A DNA stretch of 64,000 nt from Ulva prolifera (taxonomy: Eukaryota > Chlorophyta > Ulvophyceae > Ulvales > Ulvaceae): positions 5,408,354-5,472,353 of the forward strand of contig CM041198.1 of the NCBI GenBank assembly GCA_023078555.1, read 5' to 3'. Position numbers and translations under genes: made by a program. Positions 48,601-60,196 of this stretch are shown here, piece after piece; the first letter of the stretch is position 1, and each line of letters begins with the position of its first letter. Below the pieces are notes generated by a model that was not told the origin of the DNA, ran no database searches, and worked only from the letters and a program-made list of their open reading frames with translations.

Positions 48601-51131
48601 AGAGGAGCATGATTGTGTCCTTAATGACTTGTGGGATGCAAGAGTACATGGCATACTGACACTTTTGCTCGAATATGGGGCACATATCCCGAAATTGGGG
48701 CAGAAACATAACATAATACTATTTGGGGCAGAAAACAATGCACTGCAATGGTGAGGATCAGCAAGCACTACATTATGGCATGGCCTGCTACAGCACGGCT
48801 GTACAGGCATGATCATCAGAGCATCAGACTATATTGAAGCTGCTTCAGATTACACTGTACTCAGCTGGCCTGAGTTGGCCTTCTCATCAAAACCGTACGC
48901 TGGTAGGGCCTGCATAAGGCAGATAAATGCTACCATAACCAAAAGAGAAGAATGACCTGCAAAAACATGCAGCATTGTGCATCTGCGTGCATGTCTGGCA
49001 CTGGAACAGGTGGGGCGTCTTACTTCTTGTGTTGATGCCGCGTAGTTCTCAATCTCTGCACACTCAGAGGAGCTCAGTCTTGATATACCGGTAGGCTATG
49101 GTTCACAGCTGAAATAGCAATGGGCTCTATCTGCAATGGTCTCTGCACTGATGGGCAGCATACCTTTGCACATGGCAGGTTGAAATCAGAGTCCGGCATC
49201 CCGAAAGTGTTTGTATGCGGCTGACCTGCATGCTAGTCTATGTCTCAGCATTGCTGAAGCAGCTGCGAGTGAAGAAGTGGGAAACGATGCAACTGTTTAC
49301 CGTAGCTGGCATGGCGCACTATGGACGGCAAATGTGTCCCATCATTGCTGAAGCAGCCATGAATGAAAGAGTAGGCAACAATGCAACTGTCTGTCGTAGC
49401 TGACATGGCGCACTTTGTCGCAAAACATGTGCACACACTCTCACGCACGGTCAGTGGTAGCAGAGCCGAGGCATCAACAAGTGCATAGCTAGCGCTCACA
49501 GAAAACACAGACTCTGTACTGGCCGAAAGTGTGATAAGGATTCACGTACCTACGAGAGGGTGCTTTGGATTTGCTGAATTGCAGCGGAGCTGCTCGTGAG
49601 TTGCTGCACCCCGGGGCAGCTTATCTGACATGGCTGCAGCAACATGCTTCAATGCCCCAGTGCTCTTGGCATGAATCAGTATCTAGTGTGAAGACCAGCA
49701 GAATCTACCTGGAGGTGGTTGATTGCACCTGACACAAAAAATCGTCCGAGCTGGCTTTGTTGGACTGCAACTAAATCATTGAGAAGGCCCAATGTCCGGT
49801 GGTCAAGTCCGAACGCTGGTATGCCAGCATCCCTGCACAGAAGTCGATGTCATTGCACTCTTCTCGAGAGTACCTCCATGGAGAATGCCCATGTCGCTAC
49901 AGTGAGCAGCGTAGGCTACATGGGGAGGCCATCCAGACTTCTGCAATCGGCGCTCACATAATCTGTTGACGTTCTGAAGCAATCCCGCACAGAGAGAACA
50001 CACCAATCAAAGCGAACACGATTGTATGAACGTCTTCATCGAGGCCTTGATGGCGGTGATACGTCCACGCCTAGTTGCCAGCGACGGTGGTACCGCCGTA
50101 GTGTGTCTACAGCAGAGCCGAACATTGCCAAAACCTGATGATTCGAACACCGTATTCTATAACAGAGTCTGATCTTGCGAAGCTTACTGTCGACGCCCTG
50201 AAGTGATCGGCTAGCAAGCGCTGTAGCTACTAAGCGCTGTAGTACTTCGAGACAGTGTACGTACACGCAACAGTCGCTGAATAGCACGAACTTCAGAAGG
50301 CTACTGAAGGTGATTCAATGTGCATGAGGGTGCTGGAGGCTTTGTTAACCGCTTGAATCTACTGAGCCAACTCAGCTGCAAGACCGAGACCCTTCACTTG
50401 AGGGCGACATCGTAAGTGGTGACGAGTGTGCGTGAAGGCATGCCTCCCTCTCGACGACGGCCACTGGAACAGCGATCAAGTCGCACAAAACTCAGCGCTC
50501 TGCTTTTGTATCCAGTTCTAGTCATAGTAGGGCTATGGAGCGCGCGCTCAGCGCGTGGGCGGGTCTGTCCATACAAGTGCGTGAAAACGAGCCAGCACTT
50601 CAAAGGACCACGCTTCGCAGCACGCGCATGCCAGTCAAACAATGTGTAGACCATACCAGTGGCAATACACCCTGCTGCATTAGATGTGCGTAGCTTAGAG
50701 GACAGTGCGAGTCGACCAAAAGCGCCCCTTGGAGCGTTCACGAATGTGCCCCATATGTCCCACTTGGGTGTTCGCCGTTTAAAGGCCCCGTAGCTGTGAT
50801 GTGCCAAATGTCTACCTTATTGCCTTGGTGCGGCATGTGATCAAAGCACCCGTGGACGCCAGCCAGCGAAACAGCCCCAAATGAAGACTGGGGCTGTTCA
50901 CCTCTCAACCCAACAGCCCCTAATCCATATGGGGCACCTTGTTGAACCTTGGGGCTGCCGTGTTTCTTGTAGTTAACAGAGCCGGCCCATCCGGCGGGAG
51001 CGGAGGGCAGCCCCGTCAGTTATCACTGGCAGTGCTACCATCAGCGCATTCAATGTCAAAGTTTATATGGTCACACCCAGGAGACTAAAGTGCAAGCAGC
51101 GTCGCACCTGCAAGTGGGCAAGAATCTCGAG
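45699..51131. other. Gene-poor accessory sequence
   Basis: Over 5 kb with no confidently coding frame. A 94-bp direct duplication lies near 49250-49437, GCCGTGTTGGACTAAC is doubled near 46857 and 46884, and GGGGC/GCCCC motifs recur near 48680-48730 and 50870-50960. A frame at 47841-48134 (+) has somewhat protein-like content (AVGAVFDWELGADLGRMGQI) but no recognised relative. Confidence 0.4.
49250..49437 (+). repeat. 94-bp tandem duplication
   Basis: Two copies begin ATTGCTGAAGCAGC and include GCAACTGT, CGTAGCTG and ACATGGCGCAC-type segments, with about a dozen differences. Confidence 0.75.
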
Positions 51132-52076
51132 CTACTGGCCCTCTGAGAGCAGCTCAGCCAGCGCCATCTCACATGCTTCCAGAGTCGGCAGCCTGAGCCC
51201 CGCAGCAACCATGCGCTGGCCTGACCAGCGTGCCAGCGGCGGCGTCGGCGCCATGCATTGGTGCACCATTGCACCGAGGCTCAGAGGGGCAGCTGCCTCC
51301 ACATGCTTAAGCTTGTGCAAATGGCGGACATCTCGCTCGCGCTCGCGCTCGAGCTTGTCAGGAGACGCCTGCAGCCGCGTTCGCGCGTGGCTGCATGCAC
51401 AGTCAGTGCTGCATGCATCCGGGCTGCCCACTGGCAGCACGAGCACCTGTGTAGGTGTGTGCCCATGGGGTGCGCGCGAGGCATCACAGCCCGTGCGGAC
51501 GCTTCGCGGCGACGTGCTGCGGGTGCCCGTGGTGGCAGGGAGCTCCTCCTCGCTGATTGTCAGCTCCGAATCCTCCTGAAGGAGCTCTGAAGATCTCTCG
51601 CGTGACCTGTCCTGTGCATGCTCTACAGAGCCATGCATGGTACGGCCAACGGCGGGGGGATTCGAGGCACCGGCTGCGGAGGCATCCTCTGGAGCAGTGC
51701 AAGGCTTGCGTGCATGAATCACGTCCATGCTGCGGTGGTAGTGGATGCGGTCAAATATGTCGTCCGGCAGGCGCAGCACGCGCAGCGCGGCGGAGACCTC
51801 GTCCAGACTCCGCATGCTGACGGTGCAAGGGAGGAGCGTCGCCGTGGCCACGTTGCTTGCGCTGGTGCCGCTGTCGGTGGCCTCGGCTGTGGCGGCAAAC
51901 ATCAGCGACAGCGGCCGCTGCACAACCACCCACCCAGTCAATGTTGCTGGGCGATGTGTCGATCTTCGATTAGCCCCCACATGTGGGCCTGTTGGCAGTG
52001 CCCGGCGGGATGGATACTCCTGAAAGACAAGAAAATTCGGCAACCGGAATCTGATCAGGCAGCCATTAGTTGTCAA
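51132..52076 (-). CDS. Hypothetical protein, possibly one or more exons of a larger gene
   Basis: A reverse-strand frame of up to 314 residues, starting only with TTG, ends with a stop at 51132. Protein-like parts are CTVSMRSLDEVSAALRVLRL with PDDIFDRIHYHR in the first half, an acidic stretch ERSSELLQEDSELTISEEE, and KLERERERDVRHLHKLKHVE before the C-terminus LEACEMALAELLSEGQ. Possible splice sites (acceptor CTTTCAG before 52020, donor GTGATT near 51723) suggest that it is not a single exon. I do not recognise the family, and it may be a gene remnant. Confidence 0.35.
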   Translation of the reverse strand: MTTNGCLIRFRLPNFLVFQEYPSRRALPTGPHVGANRRSTHRPATLTGWVVVQRPLSLMFAATAEATDSGTSASNVATATLLPCTVSMRSLDEVSAALRVLRLPDDIFDRIHYHRSMDVIHARKPCTAPEDASAAGASNPPAVGRTMHGSVEHAQDRSRERSSELLQEDSELTISEEELPATTGTRSTSPRSVRTGCDASRAPHGHTPTQVLVLPVGSPDACSTDCACSHARTRLQASPDKLERERERDVRHLHKLKHVEAAAPLSLGAMVHQCMAPTPPLARWSGQRMVAAGLRLPTLEACEMALAELLSEGQ

Positions 52077-52411
52077 GACAATATTGTGAACAGGACATGA
52101 ATGCTTGGCGAACTTTAGACCCCTGTAGCGCGTTTTGTATGATGTGTGATACTGCAGCTGCAGATTTGCATGCTTCCTGTGTGAGCCTCACACTGTGAGG
52201 TGAGGGGAATATGCATGCACATATATGAGGAAAGTCAGGTACACCCGGATACAAACAAGCAAAAATCATGATAGTTCAGAACTGACCCATGTCCGGGAAT
52301 CGGTGCTGTGCTTGAAGCGGTGCTTTGAGCATGTTTAGAGCATTTTGTGTACACGTGATCATGACAGCAGCTAGCTAGCATGTAGTAAGATCGGCACAAG
52401 ATGTGCACCCA
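52077..52411. other. Unassigned flank
   Basis: No gene or repeat recognised. It would be the outside flank if an element begins at 52412. Confidence 0.35.
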
Positions 52412-52416
52412 CACTA
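52412..52416 (+). other. Candidate CACTA terminus
   Basis: CACTA (within CACTAGTAGC) lies 15 bases before the first motif of the subterminal-type cluster. Five bases are common by chance; context alone supports it. Confidence 0.25.
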
Positions 52417-52427
52417 GTAGCACCGAG

Positions 52428-52912
52428 TTGTCCTTACAGCAGCCCCGTGTCGGCCTTACCCAGTCCTCACAGGCGAGGTAAGGCCGATATTTGGCTGATG
52501 TAAGGACAGTTTTGGGATTTCGGGCATGCCCGCAGTCCTTGTGTAAGGCCAGAGTATGGACCTGTTTGGATAAATAGGGGTCAGTCCAAACGATATGGAC
52601 GTCCTTACGGATCTGGTCCTATTGGGTAAGGACCACAATTGGAGTCCCCGCACAAGGACAGTAAGGACCATGACAGGCCAGTATAAGGCCGGGATCCTGT
52701 CATAGGAAAGGCCAGGGTTAGGACACGGTAAGGCCTGACATGTATGGTCCTAGTGCTAGGCCCGCTCTGGGACAGCAAACAGGGATTGGTTAAGGACGAA
52801 GCCGGGACAAGAGAATACCGTCCTCATGCTAGACTCATTCTAGGACAGCAGGCTGGGATTGCAACAGGCTCGGGCAAGGACTGGGTTATAGCATCCACAC
52901 GGTAAGGACAAA
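52428..52912. repeat. Cluster of TAAGGMC motifs (subterminal-repeat type)
   Basis: About a dozen copies of TAAGGAC or TAAGGCC, in both orientations, lie in under 500 bp, for example GTAAGGCC, GTAAGGAC, GTCCTTAC and CGGTAAGGAC. CACTA and related transposons bind their own protein at such short repeats near the ends. Confidence 0.7.
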
Positions 52913-53151
52913 GTCTGGAGTATGGTATTGGACTGTCTTGGGATGACATTATGCATGGTATAGGACAGCAGCGAGGACAGATTCATAATCATTACATGGA
53001 CCCTGATGGTTACTCAGACGCCGAACAAATCACGGCCGGTAGTGAGACTCCCCAAACAAGAATAATAGCAATATTCATGGCCAGGTCCCAACACTAGTTG
53101 TTGGGTCGCTGAAACCTTGTATCAAACGCGTACATACTGTTAACCGCCATC

Positions 53152-56100
53152 TCAAACCGGTATATCTACCTGCAAATCATCATTGATAGCTAAAATCACC
53201 ACCTTCAAAGCATCCTCGCTCCTTGCAACAGCTTTCCTATCCTGTGGCTCCGCGGCTTTGAGCTGCACGTCCTTTGCCTTGGCATTAAGGTAGTCCACAA
53301 GAAAATTCTGCACACCACCCCATGTGTGTGAGTCTGTGAGCGTGTGGGGAGGAACGCGGCCCATGAATATCCAATAATACATACAGTCTCTGAGGGGATC
53401 TGGGGTTCACAGCTGCATCGAGGTGCTGCTGAAAGTCATGCCCAGGTAACTCTGCAACGAACAGGTGTGGCTTGATGATGCATGCATGCAAGGAGCCTAC
53501 AGTAGACATGGACAGCGGGTGCAATGCACCTTGATTTCGTCGAGTCGCGCTCCAGCCTTCACAGCTCTGGAATGCTGGTGTGGCGTATCTTCTCTGCCGG
53601 CAAGGGTTGCCTCTTTGACATAAGCGGCACTGTTGATCGCCGCTATGGCCGGGTCTGCCATAGTTACTCCTGCAAAGCATTCAGAACCACTTGGTTTGTG
53701 CACCCGTCGTTGAGAAAGAATGCGGCTATGCCTACACGCATGCTACTCTCGCGGTAGACCGCTCACAGGCAATGTTGAGTCATGGCACTTGCACATGCGT
53801 GGGGATCGCACCAGACAACGTAATCGCATTGCAGTGGTCGGGAGACTCCATAATGGCCGAGACGGTGGTCGACATCATGGTCTGACTGCTGCTCGCGGGT
53901 GCACTCGCATTCGCCTTGGCTACCTTCGAACGCCGTGTCTCGGGGACCCTTTGGGAGCCCCTCTGACGAGCTGCAAGGCGGTCAGACTGGCGGGCCTCGG
54001 GCAGCGAACCCAATTGCGCATCCTGTGCCTGCAGGGGCACTTGATATCCAATACGAGCAAGCAATGCTGCTCGGCCATCGGCCTGCTGGTCGGGAGCTGG
54101 TTCATCATCTCCTGTATGGGCAGGCGACGAAGGCTTGTGCCCCTCGTCTTCCTGCCCCAAAGCAGGTCTTGCACACTTCCCCACATCTACATCTGGAGCG
54201 ACGCTGGAAGGCCTGGTGGTAGCATCGGGTGCCTCTGACTCCATGAGGTCATCCTGGGGTGGCCGTTCCCCCTGGGCTTTCCTGCGCCTGAGATCGGCCT
54301 GCAGCTCCCGAAAGGGGATCCCAACCGGACCATCCTCTCGGGCGACCACCCTTGGCTGCAGAAGCAGTGAACCTTAGAACACAAGGAGCAGACAATCTTC
54401 AATGCCAGCCGACACATGAAGCAATCCGAAGCAAATCAGTGACAATGCAAGACAACTCCATCTCGCCAACACCAGGCACAAGACATGTGTCCAAAATAAT
54501 GGGTGTGAACAGCTTCACTGTCACGCCAGTGTTTAAGTTGGACGTCCTGCACTACTAGTGGTCACTACCAGTGGTCGAAAGCAGGTCGTATCTCGTGACA
54601 GTGTGCAGACATCAAAGAGTTGTGCAGGCTGCGTTGTAAAGGACCTCAGCACCAGACCAGGCGCACACATGTGGTTATGGCACAGCTGGCGTACCTCGTT
54701 GATATCACTGCGCGCATCATCGTCGTCTTCGTCGCTGCCACTATCATCTCCTGACTCGTCTTCGTCTGTGTTGTTGTCCACCTGATCGTCCTCATCAGGC
54801 GCCTTGCGCTTGTGTGCCCTCCCCGCCGCTGGTCGGTTTGCTCTGGCGCCGGAATTCAGGGTCTGCGTACACTGACAGTGATCACAATGACAACAACGAA
54901 TAATAAGGTGATGGACATTTTCCTTGGCCGAGTTGTGTGGGTATATATGTGCACTGTGCGGGCGATTCACTATTGCGGAGCTGTCATGCAGCGACTAGCA
55001 GGGCCTCATGGGGTGTGCGCCTGAAGGCTAAAGGTTCCACGCATTGGAAGTGAGTCTGTACCGCTGAATAGCATGACAACCACCGTGAAGATTGCGCGGT
55101 ATGGATTGCTCTGTACAGTGCGAGCTCGCAGGTAAGTGGCGTACGGGTATGTTGTCGTCTACATCGTTGGTCACCAGGGACTTCTCGAAAGGTAGAGCTG
55201 GCACGACTCCCTGCCGCAACCAAGCCGTCATTGGCTGATACCCAGCTTTGCGATGACCAGCTGCTTTAGCTTCCCGCTTCTCCTCCGGGACTAACAGCAT
55301 GCTCTCGGTCCGCGTTCCTCCAGCATCATATAGCACCTCCTACACGAATTGCAACAACTTTTAGCAGTGCGGTTTCGACGGAAATCTTGTACATCAGTTT
55401 TCTTGAGCAGGTTTACCTCGTATACATTCTCTTCGAATCTTTGCTTGTAGATGTCTTTGGCTGACGAGCACTGAGTCCTCGAGTCCCGAATCTTATGGAC
55501 ACCGAGCATGCGCACCATGGAGTTGGTGTTATTGACTTGCTTCATAGCCATCTTGTGCTCCCGCAAGGTGACGCTGCCATCGTTTACGGGCTTCGTGTAG
55601 AATCGCTGGATACCTTTGGCTGCCCGTCGAAGGGCCTTCGTTGCCCGCCTGTCTTCTTTGGGCATCCGTCCCTGCAGTTATGCCGGATGGATGCCTGCTG
55701 ATGAAAAGGTGAGCTAATTGTCACGCAGTGCAACCACTATGCAAGCCGCGACACGATTTGTGTCGGATCGCAACAGTATGCCGTGCATCACAGCACTGTT
55801 CGCCTTCGCCCTGCAGCCCTAGGCAGTGTATATGGGAAAGTTCACTCCCGCGTGACTGTTGATGTTAATTACGGCGTACATACAGTGTGCAATTCACATG
55901 TGGACATTCGAACTCGGAACACCGGTAGTGCACGGGCGACGTACCAGCTTGGCGTTGATGTTACCGCCGAGCTCGGGAGTCGCCACGCAGTGTCTCTATT
56001 TCTCGCACATAGTCTGAACTTCGGCCAGCAGGGGCTTCCCTTTTTCCGATACGTGATCATCACTGATGGTGTTGGCAATTGCCTCGACAGCTGAGCCCAT

Positions 56101-56745
56101 AGGTGCACGCCGCATGAAGTATTGCATCAGTTCCTACACTACCTTGCAATTTTTAACTTCTACCCCCGGGGTGCTGGGCGTAGCTCATTGGGTTCGCTGT
56201 CGACGGATTGGCTATGGTTGCGGATGGTAACATACACCGCGTGTGTGGCACACTTTCTGGACGACACCGACGGTCGCATGGACCTGTATGATGCAGTCAA
56301 CATAACACGGCAATACGGCAAAACGTACACTCTGCGCCTGTGTCCCTTGCTTTCGTGTCCTCTTTCGCGGTTCAGCCACAACACCCGGCATGTCGTTCAC
56401 CACTCGGATCCTGCCGTTTTCGAGCACGTCTCGGTCTTCGCCTTTCAAGATGGCTTCAACGTCCGCGAATATGCGGTGTATCTTCTTCAGTCTGTACTCC
56501 TCGCCTATTAGGACGTAGACAGACTTCTTGCCCCAGGTCTCTTCGTCTTCATCATCGTCGCGCCCCGCGAGCCCGAGTCGCACTGCGGCGTCGTGTATCA
56601 ATGTCTTCTCTTCGTGTTTGAAAGACTTCCCCACTGCGAAAGACATCTCGGATTTTTCACCCCACTGCACGATAACAGTACCGCCATGAACGGTGCTGCC
56701 GCTAACAGTAGTGCCTGTACCCAAGCCGTCTGTAGGAGTTGACAT
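53152..56745 (-). CDS. Nine-exon gene of unknown function, co-oriented with the transposase
   Basis: Exons read as 56745-56329, 56133-56020, 55671-55417, 55339-55145, 54862-54695, 54355-53812, 53669-53530, 53428-53381 and 53307-53152, about 678 residues. ATG 56745 opens MSTPTDGLGTG. Exon 1 has GGTVIVQWGEKSEMSFAVGK and a basic tail RKRTRKQ; exon 3 is basic (RRATKALRRAAKG); exon 5 combines AHKRKAP with a long Asp/Glu run; exon 6 is Pro/Gln-rich; the C-terminus is helical (FLVDYLNAKAKDVQL). There is no signal peptide and no recognised domain. The basic and acidic patches suggest a nuclear protein. The exon-2 donor (GTTCAG) is weak, so that junction is uncertain. It may be the accessory (TNPA-like) gene of the proposed element or an unrelated host gene. 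Confidence 0.5.
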
Positions 56746-57017
56746 TGTTGCGAAGGTCGGGTGGCAGAGTGTGGTGAAACTGGGGAGAGTAATGACCTGG
56801 TTTGTGCAGCTGCTGTTCATGTATGGACTCCGTGATTTGAATTGGGCTGTCCTTGTTGTTGCCATTGCAGGCGGTGCCATATGCATGGGCCGTGCACGCA
56901 TGCATACGTGGCGTGGGCGTCGCCCTTCTCACAGGCATGCAACATCAGGACTGCTGCGTTCATACACGGTGATCTTTGGCTGCAGTTTTGGCAATCATAT
57001 GAGCTGGGGATGCATGT

Positions 57018-60000
57018 GATCTGATGGTGAACTGCCAGCAGAACAGATCCCAGACCCGTTGAACATGCGACACAGCCAGGCAACATGTGCATGCCCCAGC
57101 CGGTAGCAACCAAGCATCAGGCCGGCTGCAGTATGTACCTGGTTCTCCTTCTGTGCATTTCTGGTGATCGCAAGGGCAGAGGATGCTTGTGATCTGATGG
57201 TGAACTGCCAGCAGAGCAGATCCCAGACCCGTTGAGCATGTCACGTAGCCAGGCAACATGTGCATGCCCCGGCCGGTAGCAACCAAGCATCAGGCTTGCT
57301 GCATTATGTACCTGGTGCTACTTGTGTGCAGTTCTGGCAATCATATGAGCTGGGGATGCATGTGATCTGATGGTGAACTGCCAGCAGAACAGATCCCAGA
57401 CCAGTTGAACATGTCACACAGCCAGGCAACATGTGCATGCCCCAGCCGGTAGCAACCAAGCATCAGGCCGGCTGCAGTATGTACCTGGTGCTCCTTCTGT
57501 GCAGTTTTGGCAATCATATGAGCTGGGGATGCATGTGATCTGATGGTGAACTGCCAGCAGAGCAGATCCCAGACCCGTTGAGCATGTCACGTAGCCAGGC
57601 AACATGTGCATGCCCCGGCCGGTAGCAACCAAGCATCAGGCTTGCTGCATTATGTACCTGGTGCTCCTTCTGTGCAGTTTTGGCAATCATATGAGCTGGG
57701 GATGCATGTGATCTGATGGTGAACTGCCAGCAGAACAGATCCCAGACCAGTTGAACATGTCACACAGCCAGGCAACATGTGCATGCCCCAGCCGGTAGCA
57801 ACCAAGCATCAGGCCGGCTGCAGTATGTACCTGGTGCTCCTTCTGTGCAGTTTTGGCAATCATATGAGCTGGGGATGCATGTGATCTGATGGTGAACTGC
57901 CAGCAGAGCAGATCCCAGACCCGTTGAGCATGTCACGTAGCCAGGCAACATGTGCATGCCCCGGCCGGTAGCAACCAAGCATCAGGCTTGCTGCATTATG
58001 TACCTGGTGCTCCTTGTGTGCAGTTCTGGCAATCATATGAGCTGGGGATGCATGTGATCTGATGGTGAACTGCCAGCAGAACAGATCCCAGACCAGTTGA
58101 GCATGTCACGTAGCCAGGCAACATGTGCATGCCCCGGCCGGTAGCAACCAAGCATCAGGCTTGCTGCATTATGTACCTGGTGCTCCTTCTGTGCAGTTTT
58201 GGCAATCATATGAGCTGGGGATGCATGTGATCTGATGGTGAACTGCCAGCAGAACAGATCCCAGACCAGTTGAACATGTCACACAGCCAGGCAACATGTG
58301 CATGCCCCAGCCGGTAGCAACCAAGCATCAGGCCGGCTGCAGTATGTACCTGGTGCTCCTTCTGTGCAGTTTTGGCAATCATATGAGCTGGGGATGCATG
58401 TGATCTGATGGTGAACTGCCAGCAGAGCAGATCCCAGACCCGTTGAGCATGTCACGTAGCCAGGCAACATGTGCATGCCCCGGCCGGTAGCAACCAAGCA
58501 TCAGGCTTGCTGCATTATGTACCTGGTGCTCCTTGTGTGCAGTTCTGGCAATCATATGAGCTGGGGATGCATGTGATCTGATGGTGAACTGCCAGCAGAA
58601 CAGATCCCAGACCAGTTGAGCATGTCACGTAGCCAGGCAACATGTGCATGCCCCGGCCGGTAGCAACCAAGCATCAGGCTTGCTGCATTATGTACCTGGT
58701 GCTCCTTGTGTGCAGTTCTGGCAATCATATGAGCTGGGGATGCATGTGATCTGATGGTGAACTGCCAGCAGAACAGATCCCAGACCAGTTGAGCATGTCA
58801 CGTAGCCAGGCAACATGTGCATGCCCCGGCCGGTAGCAACCAAGCATCAGGCTTGCTGCATTATGTACCTGGTGCTCCTTGTGTGCAGTTCTGGCAATCA
58901 TATGAGCTGGGGATGCATGTGATCTGATGGTGAACTGCCAGCAGAACAGATCCCAGACCAGTTGAGCATGTCACGTAGCCAGGCAACATGTGCATGCCCC
59001 GGCCGGTAGCAACCAAGCATCAGGCTTGCTGCATTATGTACCTGGTGCTCCTTGTGTGCAGTTCTGGCAATCATATGAGCTGGGGATGCATGTGATCTGA
59101 TGGTGAACTGCCAGCAGAACAGATCCCAGACCAGTTGAGCATGTCACGTAGCCAGGCAACATGTGCATGCCCCGGCCGGTAGCAACCAAGCATCAGGCTT
59201 GCTGCATTATGTACCTGGTGCTCCTTGTGTGCAGTTCTGGCAATCATATGAGCTGGGGATGCATGTGATCTGATGGTGAACTGCCAGCAGAACAGATCCC
59301 AGACCAGTTGAGCATGTCACGTAGCCAGGCAACATGTGCATGCCCCGGCCGGTAGCAACCAAGCATCAGGCTTGCTGCATTATGTACCTGGTGCTCCTTG
59401 TGTGCAGTTCTGGCAATCATATGAGCTGGGGATGCATGTGATCTGATGGTGAACTGCCAGCAGAACAGATCCCAGACCAGTTGAGCATGTCACGTAGCCA
59501 GGCAACATGTGCATGCCCCGGCCGGTAGCAACCAAGCATCAGGCTTGCTGCATTATGTACCTGGTGCTCCTTGTGTGCAGTTCTGGCAATCATATGAGCT
59601 GGGGATGCATGTGATCTGATGGTGAACTGCCAGCAGAACAGATCCCAGACCAGTTGAGCATGTCACGTAGCCAGGCAACATGTGCATGCCCCGGCCGGTA
59701 GCAACCAAGCATCAGGCTTGCTGCATTATGTACCTGGTGCTCCTTCTGTGCAGTTTTGGTGATCGCAAGGGCAGAGGATGCTTGTGATCTGATGGTGAAC
59801 TGCCAGCAGAACAGATCCCAGACCAGTTGAACATGCGACACAGCCAGGCAACATGTGCATGCCCCAGCCGGTAGCAACCAAGCATCAGGCCTGCTGCAGT
59901 ATGTACCTGGTTCTCCTTCTGTGCATTTCTGGTGATCGCAAGGGCAGAGGATGCTTGTGATCTGATGGTGAACTGCCAGCAGAACAGATCCCAGACCCGT

Positions 60001-60024
60001 TGAACATGCGACACCGCCAGGCAA
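57018..60024. repeat. 173-bp tandem satellite array, about 17.4 copies
   Basis: The unit beginning GATCTGATGGTGAACTGCCA recurs every 173 bp at 57018, 57191, 57364, 57537 and so on to 59959, where the last copy breaks off; a degenerate half-copy precedes 57018. Variants form a higher-order pattern. One type (CAGTTGAACATGTCACACAG) alternates with a second (CCGTTGAGCATGTCACGTAG) in the first part, and a third hybrid type (CAGTTGAGCATGTCACGTAG) fills most copies from 58575 to 59700. The outermost copies carry a distinct GGTGATCGCAAGGGCAGAGG segment. Confidence 0.97.
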
Positions 60025-60196
60025 CATTACCTTGAGGTTGCAAACACGGGGGAGACCTCGAATTCAATATCTAATGAATGTGCCAGTAGACAACGCTCAC
60101 TGGCGTACATATACACCAAGTTTGGCAGCTTGCCTCCACGTGCACATTAATCAATCGATAGAAGCCCATGACACAGAAATGTTACACACTCCTTCG
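60025..60196. other. Short spacer between satellite and transposase stop
   Basis: It contains TTACA at 60182-60186, TGTAA on the transposase sense strand, only about 11 bp after its stop codon; this could be its polyadenylation signal. Confidence 0.35.

Noticed and set aside
50394..50807. 137-residue reverse frame
   Set aside because: Composition resembles translated noncoding DNA and no motif could be identified.
52412..52416. Treating the CACTA at 52412 as a proven transposon end
   Set aside because: Five bases occur often by chance and the other end is outside the window; reported only as a low-confidence site.
57018..60024. Regular repeats resembling a CRISPR array, and repeated 72-residue and 145-residue reverse-strand frames
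   Set aside because: The 173-bp units are contiguous with no unique spacers, and the genome is eukaryotic. The period is not a multiple of three, so the frames shift each copy and are chance.
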